Below, piece after piece: positions 1-7,718 of a stretch of DNA of 8,951 nucleotides. The notes beneath the pieces were generated by a model. That model made no database searches. It was not told the DNA's origin and saw nothing but the letters and a program-made list of their open reading frames with translations. How positions within the stretch are numbered: the stretch's first letter is position 1; each line of letters begins with the position of its first letter. The stretch is from assembly GCA_036556965.1 (NCBI GenBank), contig DATBIO010000021.1, positions 1-8,951 of the forward strand. Direction: 5' to 3'. Made by a program: the position numbers and the translations under genes. Source of the DNA: DATBIO01 sp036556965. GTDB taxonomy: Bacteria; Acidobacteriota; Vicinamibacteria; Fen-336.

Positions 1-596
1 TCGGCGAGATCGGGCTGATGGCGGGGGCCTCGCTGCTCGGCCTGCCCCTGCCCCTCACCGCGGTCCAGATCCTCTACGTCAACCTGGCCACGGACGGCCT
101 GCCCGCGCTGGCCCTCGCCGTGGATCCTCCCGAGCCCGACCTGATGCGGCGCCCGCCGCGGGACCCTCGCGCGGGCATCTTCACGCGGCCCGTGCTGACC
201 CTCACCGTCCTGGGCGGGCTGTGGTCGATGCTCGTCAACCTCGCCCTCTTCACCTGGGCGCTGGGCTCCGGCCGCGGCCTCTCCGAGGCGGTCACCATGA
301 CCTTCGTGTCGCTGGTGCTGATCCAGTTCCTGAAGGCCTACAACTACCGCTCCGACCGGCACTCGGTGCTGGTGCGGCCCTTCGCCAACCGGTGGCTCAA
401 CCTGGCCATCGCCTGGGAGCTCGCCCTCCTGGCCCTGGTCGTGTACCTGCCGTTCCTCAACGGGCCCTTCGGGACCTTCCACCTCACGCTCGAGGACTGG
501 CTGATCGTGGGCGGCGTGGCCGTGACCATCTCCCCGGTGCTGGAGCTCGCGAAATGGATGGAGCGCCGGGGACGGTTCGGCCCGCTGGCCTCCTGA
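1..596 (+). CDS. Cation-transporting P-type ATPase (Ca2+-ATPase-like), C-terminal fragment
   Basis: The reading frame is already open at base 3 and ends with TGA at 594-596, so about 197 C-terminal residues are visible and the catalytic domains lie outside the window. The fragment matches the last six-helix membrane domain of P2-type pumps: a TM6 motif NLATDGLPALAL (N at 81-83, T at 90-92, D at 93-95) matches the Asn/Thr/Asp cation ligands of SERCA, and PPEPDLMRRPPR is the typical cytoplasmic loop that follows. At least four further hydrophobic helices come after it. A glutamine (codon 324-326) falls where I place the SERCA TM8 site-I glutamate, suggesting one cation site, as in PMR1-like pumps; that alignment was done by eye. 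The likely role is ATP-driven export of Ca2+ or a similar divalent ion across the inner membrane. Family assignment is firm, the ion is inferred. It converges with the minus-strand gene that ends at 637. Confidence 0.9.
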   Translation, partial: GEIGLMAGASLLGLPLPLTAVQILYVNLATDGLPALALAVDPPEPDLMRRPPRDPRAGIFTRPVLTLTVLGGLWSMLVNLALFTWALGSGRGLSEAVTMTFVSLVLIQFLKAYNYRSDRHSVLVRPFANRWLNLAIAWELALLALVVYLPFLNGPFGTFHLTLEDWLIVGGVAVTISPVLELAKWMERRGRFGPLAS

Positions 597-612
597 CCCG
601 GAGTCGCGGAAG

Positions 613-641
613 GCGAGCGGCGTCGCGCGACCGCCGCTAGC
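613..641. terminator. Hairpin between convergent genes, possible terminator
   Basis: A 10-nt arm (613-622) pairs with 632-641 with a single mismatch and a 9-nt loop. It lies between the P-type ATPase stop at 596 and the stop of the minus-strand gene at 637-639, which it overlaps. There is no T-tract on either side, so it is not a classic intrinsic terminator. In DNA this GC-rich such hairpins also occur by chance. Confidence 0.3.
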
Positions 642-894
642 GCCGGCCGCGGTTCTTGTCCACCACCGCGGCCAGGATGAGCAGGAAGGCCAGCAGCCGA
701 ACCAAATAGAGCCATGTCCGCGCCTCGTGCGGCTCCGCGACGTACGAGAGCAGCACACGGTTGGCGGCGAGCACGGCGAAGGCGATCGCGAACATGGCGA
801 AGAGGCGGTCCCGCGTCTCCTTCCAGAAGCGGAGGAAGAAGAGAGCGGCGACCGAGTAGGCGAGCGCGATGGCGCCGGCGATGAGCAGGCTCAC
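637..894 (-). CDS. Small three-TM membrane protein, DUF5985-like (copy A)
   Basis: An 85-residue hydrophobic protein that I recognise as DUF5985-like; no biochemical function is known to me. Three membrane segments are apparent, at about residues 4-21, 30-52 and 62-79, with a basic C-terminus (KNRGRR). The conserved signature is LRFWKETRDRLF at 21-32 followed by ANRVLL at 44-49. Its neighbour (898-1155) aligns to it without gaps from residue 21 to 49, with identities at L21, R22, T27, R28, R30, L31, I37, F39, L42, A44, V47, L48 and L49, so the two are paralogues. It starts with GTG, three bases after the neighbour's stop, and has only a distant GGGAG upstream, so translation is probably coupled. 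It is the last gene of the minus-strand run. A gene-specific role, perhaps sensing or scaffolding in the membrane, cannot be read from sequence. Confidence 0.85.
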   Translation of the reverse strand: MSLLIAGAIALAYSVAALFFLRFWKETRDRLFAMFAIAFAVLAANRVLLSYVAEPHEARTWLYLVRLLAFLLILAAVVDKNRGRR

Positions 895-897
895 GGG

Positions 898-1155
898 TCA
901 GCGCGTCTCCCAGACCAGCCCGTAGAGGAGCGCGCAGAGCCCCGCCAGCGCGGGCAGGCCGCGCCAGGGAGCCAGGCTCACTTCGGGGATCAGGATGGCG
1001 TCCACGAATAGGAGCACGTTGTCGGCGGTGAGCCCGACGAAGCAGATGCCGCTCCAGAGGAGCAGGCGCGCGCGCGTGCGGCGGTAGGCCCGCAGCAGAA
1101 GCCCGGCGCAGACCAGGCAGGTCACCGCGCTCAGGAGGTAGACGGCGCCGGCCAC
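898..1155 (-). CDS. Small three-TM membrane protein, DUF5985-like (copy B)
   Basis: A paralogue of the next gene downstream, with segments at about residues 3-21, 30-52 and 60-80 and the signature LRAYRRTRARLL (21-32) then ADNVLL (44-49). The frame also has a GTG at 1159-1161 that overlaps the previous stop as GTGA. I prefer the GTG at 1153-1155: AAGGAGG (1163-1169) lies 7 nt before it, whereas it lies 1 nt before the upstream GTG. The later start also makes both paralogues exactly 85 residues with LR at 21-22 in each. The gene begins 2 nt after the stop of the winged-helix gene, so the regulator and both membrane proteins form a tight translational unit. Function unknown; the pairing with a DNA-binding protein suggests that the regulator controls, or reports on, these membrane proteins. 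Confidence 0.83.
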   Translation of the reverse strand: MAGAVYLLSAVTCLVCAGLLLRAYRRTRARLLLWSGICFVGLTADNVLLFVDAILIPEVSLAPWRGLPALAGLCALLYGLVWETR

Positions 1156-1157
1156 GC

Positions 1158-1544
1158 TCACTCCTCCTTCCGGAACTTGAAGGCGTCGGCGAACAGCCGC
1201 AGCTTGCTGCGCGGGCGCGTGGCGACGAGGTCGGCCACCAGCAGGCGCCGCTCTCGGTAGAGCTGCGCCAGCTCGTCGACGACGCCGGCGAGCGCAGGGG
1301 ACGGCTGGTAACGGTACACCGCGTCCCCCGCCAGGGCCACGGAGAGCAGCCCGCGCTGCCGCAGCGCGACCAGGTGCTGGGAGGCGGAGACGGCCGAGAG
1401 CCGCAGGCGCGCGCCCACCTCCTCCGCCGCCCAGGCGCGGTCGCGCTCCGCGTGCATCAGCAACAGCACCTCCAGCAGCTCGATCGAGCCCACGTGGTTG
1501 GCGATGAACGCCTGCAGACGTTGGGGGACCGTGTCCTCCGCCAT
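1158..1544 (-). CDS. Winged-helix transcriptional regulator, ArsR/MarR-like
   Basis: A 128-residue cytosolic DNA-binding protein. Residues 20-80 form a winged helix-turn-helix: a helix around IELLEVLLLMHAE, then AAEEVGARLRLS and the recognition helix SAVSASQHLVALRQRGLL (about 51-67), then a short wing (VALAGDAVYRYQ). This is the ArsR/MarR-type fold. There is no Cys or Cys/His metal-binding motif, so it is not an obvious metal sensor. The C-terminal half is a charged helix (ELAQLYRERRLLVADLV) ending in FADAFKFRKEE, a tail I associate with regulators encoded beside DUF5985 proteins. It starts at ATG 1542-1544, with a purine-rich AAGGGGGG stretch about 12 nt upstream. Its stop nearly touches the membrane-protein gene downstream. 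The likely role is local regulation of this small operon; ligand and operator are unknown. Confidence 0.85.
   Translation of the reverse strand: MAEDTVPQRLQAFIANHVGSIELLEVLLLMHAERDRAWAAEEVGARLRLSAVSASQHLVALRQRGLLSVALAGDAVYRYQPSPALAGVVDELAQLYRERRLLVADLVATRPRSKLRLFADAFKFRKEE
1163..1169 (-). promoter_or_regulatory. Shine-Dalgarno site that fixes the start of copy B
   Basis: The minus strand reads AAGGAGG within the last codons of the winged-helix gene. Its spacing is 7 nt to the GTG at 1155 but only 1 nt to the GTG at 1161, so it argues for the downstream start. Confidence 0.7.
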
Positions 1545-1575
1545 GCCCGCTCGCGCCCCCCTTACTCGGGAATGG

Positions 1576-1595
1576 TCGGCCGCCGGCGCGGCCGA
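1576..1595 (-). terminator. Perfect 7-bp hairpin just after the trehalose synthase gene
   Basis: Arms 1576-1582 and 1589-1595 are perfect complements with a 6-nt loop, 10 nt beyond the synthase stop (1606-1608) and upstream of the winged-helix start (1544). No T-run follows on the minus strand. It may be a weak terminator or an mRNA-stabilising 3' hairpin that separates the synthase from the winged-helix/membrane-protein unit. Confidence 0.35.
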
Positions 1596-1605
1596 TGGCG
1601 CGCGG

Positions 1606-3888
<2,283 letters not shown>

Positions 3889-3895
3889 GGGGGAG

Positions 3896-3900
3896 CCTCC
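3896..3900 (-). promoter_or_regulatory. Shine-Dalgarno site supporting a TTG start for the synthase
   Basis: GGAGG on the minus strand lies 7 nt before TTG 3888, versus 25 nt before the ATG at 3870. The ATG at 3927 has only a weak AGAG-like stretch upstream. Confidence 0.6.
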
Positions 3901-3963
3901 GGGCGCGGGCACGCCGCCCACGCCCATCCCGTCACTCTGGACCGGGCGGGGGCGGATGAGAAT

Positions 3964-3975
3964 CCCCCATGGGGG
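3964..3975. repeat. 12-bp perfect palindrome in the response regulator-synthase gap
   Basis: CCCCCATGGGGG is self-complementary. It lies in the 138-nt gap between the response regulator stop (4027) and the synthase start (3888). It could be an operator half-site pair or a chance C/G run; the surrounding minus strand is C-rich. I find no convincing -35/-10 pair in this gap, so whether the synthase has its own promoter is undecided. Confidence 0.3.
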
Positions 3976-4026
3976 GGAGATGAGGACGGGGAGAGGGGGG
4001 AGGCGCCGGCTCGCGGGCCGTGGCCC

Positions 4027-4668
4027 TCAGGCGATCACGTGCTTGCGGACCGCGTAGAGGACGATCTCCGCCGTGTTCCGGAGCCCGAGCTTCTGCATGA
4101 GGTTCGCCCGGTGGGTCTCCACCGTCGACACCCCCACGCCGAGCACGGCCGCCACCTCCTTGTTGGAGCGGCCCTCGGCCAGCAGCTGCAGGACCTCGCG
4201 CTCGCGCTCCGTGAGCAGGTGATACGAGTCCTCGAGGCCGCGCTGCTTGAGCTGCCGCACGTAGTCCTCCAGGAGCAGGCGGCTGACGGCGGGGCTGAAG
4301 AAGGACTTGCCGGCGGCCACCGCGCGCACGGCGGGGAGCAGGTCCTCCTCCGTGGCCTCCTTCAGGAGGTATCCCTTGGCTCCGGCCATGAGCGCGCGCA
4401 CCACGTACGACTCGTCCGCGTGCATGCTCAGGATGATCACCCGGAGGGTGGAGGACCGCTTCAGCGCGCGCGCCGTGACCTCGATCCCGTTGAGGCTCGG
4501 CATGGCGATGTCCACGATGGCCAGGTCGGGGCGCAGGCTGTCGCAGAGGCGGAGCGTCTCCAGCCCGTCTCCGGCCTCTCCCACCACCTCCACGTCCGGC
4601 TCCAGCTCGAGGAGCGCCCTCATCCCGCGGCGCACGATCCCGTGGTCGTCAGCCAGCAACACTCTCAT
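4027..4668 (-). CDS. NarL/LuxR-family two-component response regulator
   Basis: A 213-residue cytosolic regulator with a receiver domain (1-120) and a C-terminal LuxR-type helix-turn-helix (about 150-212). Receiver residues are intact: acidic pair D7/D8 (LLADDHG), phospho-acceptor D53 (IVDIAMP), S81 and K103 (GYLLKE). The output domain has the classic LTEREREVLQLLAEGRSNKEVA start and the recognition segment VSTVETHRANLMQKL. The frame also permits GTG at 4675-4677, but I choose ATG 4666-4668: the family normally begins MRVLLADDH, and GGTGG lies 5 nt upstream. The start lies 20 nt inside the end of the kinase gene, indicating translational coupling and cognate pairing. It precedes the trehalose-6-phosphate synthase gene, its most likely target or operon partner; that is inference from position. 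Confidence 0.95.
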   Translation of the reverse strand: MRVLLADDHGIVRRGMRALLELEPDVEVVGEAGDGLETLRLCDSLRPDLAIVDIAMPSLNGIEVTARALKRSSTLRVIILSMHADESYVVRALMAGAKGYLLKEATEEDLLPAVRAVAAGKSFFSPAVSRLLLEDYVRQLKQRGLEDSYHLLTEREREVLQLLAEGRSNKEVAAVLGVGVSTVETHRANLMQKLGLRNTAEIVLYAVRKHVIA

Positions 4669-6007
4669 GCATGCCACCGTCTTGCGCGGGCACCGGTATG
4701 CGTATCTCCAGGGTCGTCCCCGCGGCGCCCGACCGTATGGAGAGCGCGCCTCCCACCTCGCGCACGCGCTCCTCGATGCCCAGCAGGCCCACGCCGCCGC
4801 GCCTCGCCCCTTCCGGGGCGAGGCCGACGCCGTCGTCCTCGATGGTCAGCAGCAGTTGGCGGGCGCTCTCGCGCAGGGTGACGTCCACCCGCCGGGCGCG
4901 CGAGTGCTTGGCGCAGTTGGTGAGGGCCTCCTGGACGACCCGGTACACGCACGTCCGGTGCGGCTCGGGCAGGCCGTCCAGCTCGCCCTCGACGGTCAGG
5001 AACACGGGCACGTCGTAACGCCGCGAGAAGTCCCGCACGTGCCAATCGAGGGCCGAGCCGAGGCCGAAGTCGTCCAGCATGGCCGGGCGCAGGCCCATGG
5101 ACAGGTCGCGCACCGTCTGCATCATGGTCTCGATGATGTGCTTGCTCTCCGCGATGCTGGCCGCGAACCCCTCCCGGGCGGTGCGCAGCCGCTCCGCCTT
5201 GCCCACCTCCATGCGGAGCGCGGTGAGCATCTGCCCCACCTCGTCGTGGAGCTCGCGGGCCAGCCGGCGGCGCTCGTCCTCCTGCGCGCCCACCAGGCGG
5301 TTGGAGAGTCCCCGCAGCTCGCGCTCGGCCTCCTCCGTCCGCTCGTGCTGCTCGCGGAAGCGGGTCTCGAGGACGCGGATGCGGACGACGGCGCCCACGG
5401 CCACCAGCGCGCCCAGCCCGAGGCTGGCCCAGAGGACGCGGTTCAGGTACGCCTGGAGCTCCCGCTCGCGCCGCGCCACCTGCCCGCGCTGGTCGCCCAT
5501 GTTCGCGTCGTTGAAGGCCTCGATCTCCTGGGCGATGGCGAGGACGGCGTCGCGCCGCGGCAGCACCTCCCGCCGCAGGAAGGTCAGGCTGCGGGCGACC
5601 TTCTCGGACGGCGTCCAGTCGAAGAGCGGATCGAAGGTCTCCCAGTAGTCGGCGATCCGCTCGCGCAGCCCTTCGATGCGCGCCGTCTCCCGCCGGCCCA
5701 CCAGGTGCTCGAGCTCGGCGAGGTTGGCGGTGGTCGCGGCGCGCAGCCCGGCCAGCCGCTGGCGGTACTCGGTGCCCGCGGTCTGGGAGGGATCCAGCAG
5801 GTAGTCGCGCACGAGGATGTTGGAGAGGTGCACGTCGGACCGGAGCCTGCGCAGGGTCACGTCCACCTTGCGGTGCTGCACGTTCACGGCGTCGAGCTGG
5901 GCGAAGATCTCCTGGGTCCTCGTCCGCGTGGCCAGGAGGGCGACCACGACGAGGAGGAGCAGGCCCCCGAGGGCGAAGGCCAGCACCGGCCACGTCCGAA
6001 ACCTCAT
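4649..6007 (-). CDS. Membrane sensor histidine kinase, NarX/DesK-type with CHASE3-like sensor
   Basis: A 452-residue inner-membrane kinase. TM1 is at about 7-27; a periplasmic helical domain (about 30-185) resembles CHASE3, including the VRDYLLDPSQTAGTEYRQRL stretch; TM2 is at about 190-211; a short coiled coil follows (212-240). The HisKA_3 dimerisation domain carries the phospho-acceptor H254 in ARELHDEVGQ, and the HATPase domain has the N-box N364 (EALTNCAKHS), G1 DDGVG (391-395) and G2 GGVGLLG (404-410). No residue essential for activity looks lost. The frame is open far upstream, to about 6520, but ATG 6005-6007 gives the TM1-first architecture and has GAGG 4 nt before it; residues encoded further upstream are low-complexity Arg/Pro. 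It phosphorylates the overlapping NarL-type regulator. The signal is unknown; linkage to trehalose synthesis suggests osmotic, desiccation or envelope stress. Confidence 0.93.
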   Translation of the reverse strand: MRFRTWPVLAFALGGLLLLVVVALLATRTRTQEIFAQLDAVNVQHRKVDVTLRRLRSDVHLSNILVRDYLLDPSQTAGTEYRQRLAGLRAATTANLAELEHLVGRRETARIEGLRERIADYWETFDPLFDWTPSEKVARSLTFLRREVLPRRDAVLAIAQEIEAFNDANMGDQRGQVARRERELQAYLNRVLWASLGLGALVAVGAVVRIRVLETRFREQHERTEEAERELRGLSNRLVGAQEDERRRLARELHDEVGQMLTALRMEVGKAERLRTAREGFAASIAESKHIIETMMQTVRDLSMGLRPAMLDDFGLGSALDWHVRDFSRRYDVPVFLTVEGELDGLPEPHRTCVYRVVQEALTNCAKHSRARRVDVTLRESARQLLLTIEDDGVGLAPEGARRGGVGLLGIEERVREVGGALSIRSGAAGTTLEIRIPVPAQDGGMHESVAG

Positions 6008-6130
6008 CTCGCCTCGGCGCCCGGGCCGCACGCCCAGGGAAAGCCCAAGCCTAGGGGCGGGCGGCCGGCCGCGCCATCCGGCAAAGGGGGGAGCGGTGGC
6101 TCGCGGAGCCCCTCCCCGGCGGGTCCCCGC

Positions 6131-6145
6131 GCGGCGCGCGCGCCG
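6131..6145. repeat. GC palindrome, copy 1
   Basis: A 15-nt sequence, gcggcgcgcgcgccg, whose last 14 nt (6132-6145) are perfectly self-complementary. The identical 15-mer recurs at 6217-6231, 86 bp away. It may be a dimer operator or an alternating GC tract able to form Z-DNA; chance is possible in this composition. Confidence 0.4.
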
Positions 6146-6190
6146 GCGCTCTCCCCCATCTGCCCGATGGTACCGCTCCCGCGGCGTGCC

Positions 6191-6196
6191 TACACT
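6191..6196 (+). promoter_or_regulatory. Possible -10 element for the Cys-protein pair
   Basis: TACACT in the context GTGCCTACACTG matches the bacterial -10 consensus at 4 of 6 positions. It would place the transcript start near 6203, about 45 nt before the first start codon. No recognisable -35 hexamer lies 16-18 nt upstream, so this is tentative. Confidence 0.25.
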
Positions 6197-6216
6197 GCGG
6201 GGTCGAGAGCACACGT

Positions 6217-6232
6217 GCGGCGCGCGCGCCGC
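6217..6232. repeat. GC palindrome, copy 2
   Basis: The same 15-mer as at 6131. Here the palindrome extends to 16 nt. It lies between the putative -10 box (6191-6196) and the Shine-Dalgarno of the first Cys-protein, so as RNA it would form a hairpin in the 5' leader, and as DNA it sits where a repressor could act. Confidence 0.4.
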
Positions 6233-6247
6233 GGAAGGGAGCTCCGG

Positions 6248-6448
6248 ATGGCGGTCCGAGCGGAGGACAGGTACCGCTGTACCGATCCGACCTGTGGAGC
6301 CGAGGTCGCCGTGGCGCGGAGGCCGGCGTGGACCGGCCGCCCGCAGCAGGTTCTGGTGTGCAGCTGCGGGAAGGTGATGGCGAGGGGATGGGCGCGCCCG
6401 GCCTGGATCCCATCGCTGGCGCGCGGCATGCGGCCGGTGGGCCGCTGA
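6248..6448 (+). CDS. Mini Cys-rich zinc-ribbon-like protein 1
   Basis: A 66-residue protein I cannot assign to a named family. It starts at ATG 6248 with a good Shine-Dalgarno (AAGGGAG, 6 nt upstream). Four cysteines, C11, C16, C38 and C40, form a C-x4-C ... C-x-C pattern consistent with one bound Zn2+ or another soft metal. The segment DRYRCTDPTCG aligns with ERYRCADAECG in the following gene, and CSCGKVM with CFCGREM. The C-terminal third (about 45-66) is basic and Pro/Trp-containing, with no counterpart in its paralogue. No signal peptide or membrane segment is visible, so it is probably cytosolic. Candidate roles are metal storage or trafficking, or a small nucleic-acid-binding ribbon. 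The frame is open far upstream across the antisense of the kinase; that extension is not coding. Confidence 0.7.
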   Translation: MAVRAEDRYRCTDPTCGAEVAVARRPAWTGRPQQVLVCSCGKVMARGWARPAWIPSLARGMRPVGR

Positions 6449-6449
6449 G

Positions 6450-6632
6450 GTGGCGCTCGCCCGGGGCGAGAGGTACCGCTGCGCCGACGCGGAGTGCGGA
6501 TGCCTCATCGAGGTCGTCAAGGGAAGCGCTCCGCGTCCCGGATACGAGCAGGACCCGCGCTGCTTCTGCGGACGCGAGATGACGGAGGCCGAGGCGGCCG
6601 AGGCCGTCCTGGAGGACGTGGCCGCGGTCTAG
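6450..6632 (+). CDS. Mini Cys-rich zinc-ribbon-like protein 2
   Basis: A 60-residue paralogue of the preceding gene, starting with GTG one base after its TGA stop, so translation is probably coupled. Cysteines C11, C16, C38 and C40 occupy exactly the same positions as in protein 1, and there is an extra C18 (CADAECGC). The middle has a Pro/Gly linker (GSAPRPGYEQDP). The C-terminus is an acidic amphipathic helix (MTEAEAAEAVLEDVAAV), opposite in charge to the basic tail of protein 1. The shared stretch aggtaccgctg at the DNA level (6269-6279 and 6470-6480) supports origin by tandem duplication. There is no export signal. Possible roles are metal binding or a small adaptor; the opposite tail charges leave room for a heterodimer, which is inference. 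Confidence 0.72.
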   Translation: MALARGERYRCADAECGCLIEVVKGSAPRPGYEQDPRCFCGREMTEAEAAEAVLEDVAAV

Positions 6633-6675
6633 CCGCCGCCGACGCGGCCGCCCCGCGCGGCCGTCGTGCGGCGGC
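6632..6675. terminator. Strong compound hairpin between convergent genes
   Basis: Outer arms 6632-6639 and 6668-6675 are perfect 8-bp complements. Inside them, 6645-6651 pairs perfectly with 6657-6663 around a 5-nt loop. It fills the gap between the stop of Cys-protein 2 (6630-6632) and the stop of the CDF gene (6679-6681). It is symmetric and could end transcription from both sides, but lacks T-tracts. Confidence 0.45.
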
Positions 6676-6678
6676 CCG

Positions 6679-7557
6679 TCAACCGCCGGCCGGCTCGACG
6701 TGGACGATGACGTCCACGATCCCGGGGTGCGCGTCGTGGATGGCCTGCTCGATGCGGTCCGCCACGGCATGGGCCGCCCGCAGCGTCATCTCTCCATCGA
6801 CGTGGGCGACGAGGTCCACGTGCACCGCGTCGGGTCCGCCCCGCGTGCGGATGTCCCGGCAGCCCTGCACGCCGGGGACGCCCAGCACGAGACGCTCGAG
6901 GTCGCGGGAGGGGATGGCGGCGCGGTCGGTGAGGGTGTGGAAGGCCCCTACCAGGATCCGCACGCCCAGGACGCCGATGAAGCCGCCGATGCCGGCGGCC
7001 ACGGCGCTGTCCGTCCACGGGAGCCCGGCGCGGGCGCCCGCGAAGGACGCGATCACGCCCAGCGTGACGTAGATGTCCGACTTGGTGTGCGCGGAGTCCG
7101 CCGTCAGGTACGGGCTGCCCAGTCGCTGCCCTTCGCGCGCCTCGTAGGTGGCCACCACGAAGTTGACCACGAGGGTGACGGCCATGACCGTCCAGCTCAG
7201 GACGCCGATGTCGGGAAGGCGCTCGGTCTCCGCCCGCACCAGCGCGTTCGCCAGTACCCGATAGGCCAGGCCCAGCAGGGCGAGGCCGATGGTGACGGTG
7301 GCCGCCGTCTCGAACTTGCGGTGGCCGTAGGGGTGGTCCTCGTCGGGGGGCGCGTAGGCCGCCTGCGTGAGGAGCAGGCCCACCACGTTGTTGGCGCCGT
7401 CGAGCAGGCTGTGGTAGCCGTCGGCCACCATGGACATGCTGCGCGACAGGTTGCCCACGAGGATCTTGGCCAGGCTGACCGCCACGTTGAGGGCCAGGGT
7501 CAGCCAGAGGACCCGGCGCACGCCCGAGCGGGCCGCGTCCACGGAGCCGGAGGGCAT
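6679..7557 (-). CDS. Cation diffusion facilitator (CDF) family metal exporter
   Basis: A 292-residue inner-membrane antiporter expected to exchange cytosolic divalent metal (Zn2+, Fe2+, Co2+ or Mn2+) for protons. The N-terminal 210 residues give about six TM segments. Metal site A is visible as H49-x3-D53 in TM2 (ADGYHSLLDG) and H157-x3-D161 in TM5 (ADSAHTKSDI); a His/Asp-His/Asp set is usual for zinc-preferring members, whereas E. coli FieF has Asp/Asp in TM2. The HPYGHRKFE motif (75-83) after TM2 is characteristic. Residues 212-292 form the cytoplasmic dimerisation domain (HVDLVAHVDGEM ... VIVHVEP). The frame stays open far upstream, antisense to the next gene, but homology starts near ATG 7555-7557. 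No Shine-Dalgarno precedes it; a CATAAT box 7 nt upstream suggests a leaderless transcript. Substrate is not certain. Confidence 0.92.
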   Translation of the reverse strand: MPSGSVDAARSGVRRVLWLTLALNVAVSLAKILVGNLSRSMSMVADGYHSLLDGANNVVGLLLTQAAYAPPDEDHPYGHRKFETAATVTIGLALLGLAYRVLANALVRAETERLPDIGVLSWTVMAVTLVVNFVVATYEAREGQRLGSPYLTADSAHTKSDIYVTLGVIASFAGARAGLPWTDSAVAAGIGGFIGVLGVRILVGAFHTLTDRAAIPSRDLERLVLGVPGVQGCRDIRTRGGPDAVHVDLVAHVDGEMTLRAAHAVADRIEQAIHDAHPGIVDVIVHVEPAGG

Positions 7558-7564
7558 GGGGAGA

Positions 7565-7570
7565 ATTATG
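7565..7570 (-). promoter_or_regulatory. Putative -10 box giving a leaderless CDF transcript
   Basis: The minus strand reads CATAAT, five of six matches to TATAAT, then TCTCCCC and the ATG at 7557. With normal -10 spacing, transcription would start at or next to the A of the start codon. No purine-rich ribosome site exists before this ATG, which supports the idea. No good -35 is visible. Confidence 0.4.
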
Positions 7571-7678
7571 GCGCCGGCCCTTCGTTGCGTGAGGCCGGCT
7601 GCCTGGCGGCCAACGGCCGTCGAGAAGAACTCGCTAGCGGTGGGCGTCAGCCAGGGACGCCGCGGCCCTAGGACGGCG

Positions 7679-7688
7679 CCCTCGAGGG
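7679..7688 (+). terminator. Palindrome followed by T-tract (upstream unit of a tandem pair)
   Basis: CCCTCGAGGG is a perfect 10-bp palindrome (3-bp stem plus TCGA loop as RNA), followed by TCGTTTTTC. Alone it would be a weak terminator. It stands directly before a second hairpin-T unit at 7697-7718. Confidence 0.3.
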
Positions 7689-7696
7689 TCGTTTTT

Positions 7697-7718
7697 CGGA
7701 TGAGGAGCATCCGTTTTT
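7697..7718 (+). terminator. Intrinsic-terminator-like hairpin with T5 tract in the leader of the 7783 gene
   Basis: CGGATG (7697-7702), loop AGGAG, CATCCG (7708-7713), then TTTTT (7714-7718): a perfect 6-bp stem with a U-tract, read on the plus strand. The octamer CGTTTTTC flanks it on both sides (7690-7697 and 7712-7719), 22 bp apart. The nearest plus-strand gene upstream ends at 6632, so it either blocks read-through antisense to the CDF gene or acts as an attenuator 65 nt before the next start. Confidence 0.5.

Larger units (their letters stand above)
6008..6247. other. Divergent intergenic control region
   Basis: This 240-bp gap separates the minus-strand kinase operon from the plus-strand Cys-protein pair, so promoters for both should be here. 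It contains two copies of a GC palindrome (6131-6145, 6217-6232), a possible -10 box for the plus strand and a strong Shine-Dalgarno stretch. The kinase side is very GC-rich; TAGGCT on the minus strand near 6050 is the only weak -10 candidate I see. No ORF of convincing coding quality lies inside. Confidence 0.6.

Noticed and set aside
3932..3970. 12-codon upstream ORF (minus strand) with a four-proline run before the synthase
   Set aside because: Polyproline stalling would be an attractive control, but its ATG lies inside the C/G palindrome with no ribosome site, so it is likely chance.
4307..6247. Long plus-strand frame upstream of and in frame with mini Cys-protein 1
   Set aside because: Antisense to the kinase and low-complexity; the good Shine-Dalgarno and paralogue alignment place the real start at 6248.
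6165..6480. ggtaccgc occurring three times (near 6170, 6270 and 6471)
   Set aside because: Two copies are explained by the duplicated coding sequence for the RYRC motif; the third is a short chance match.
6008..6520. N-terminal extension of the histidine kinase frame
   Set aside because: Arg/Pro-rich, antisense to the Cys-protein genes; the kinase architecture begins with TM1 right after ATG 6007.
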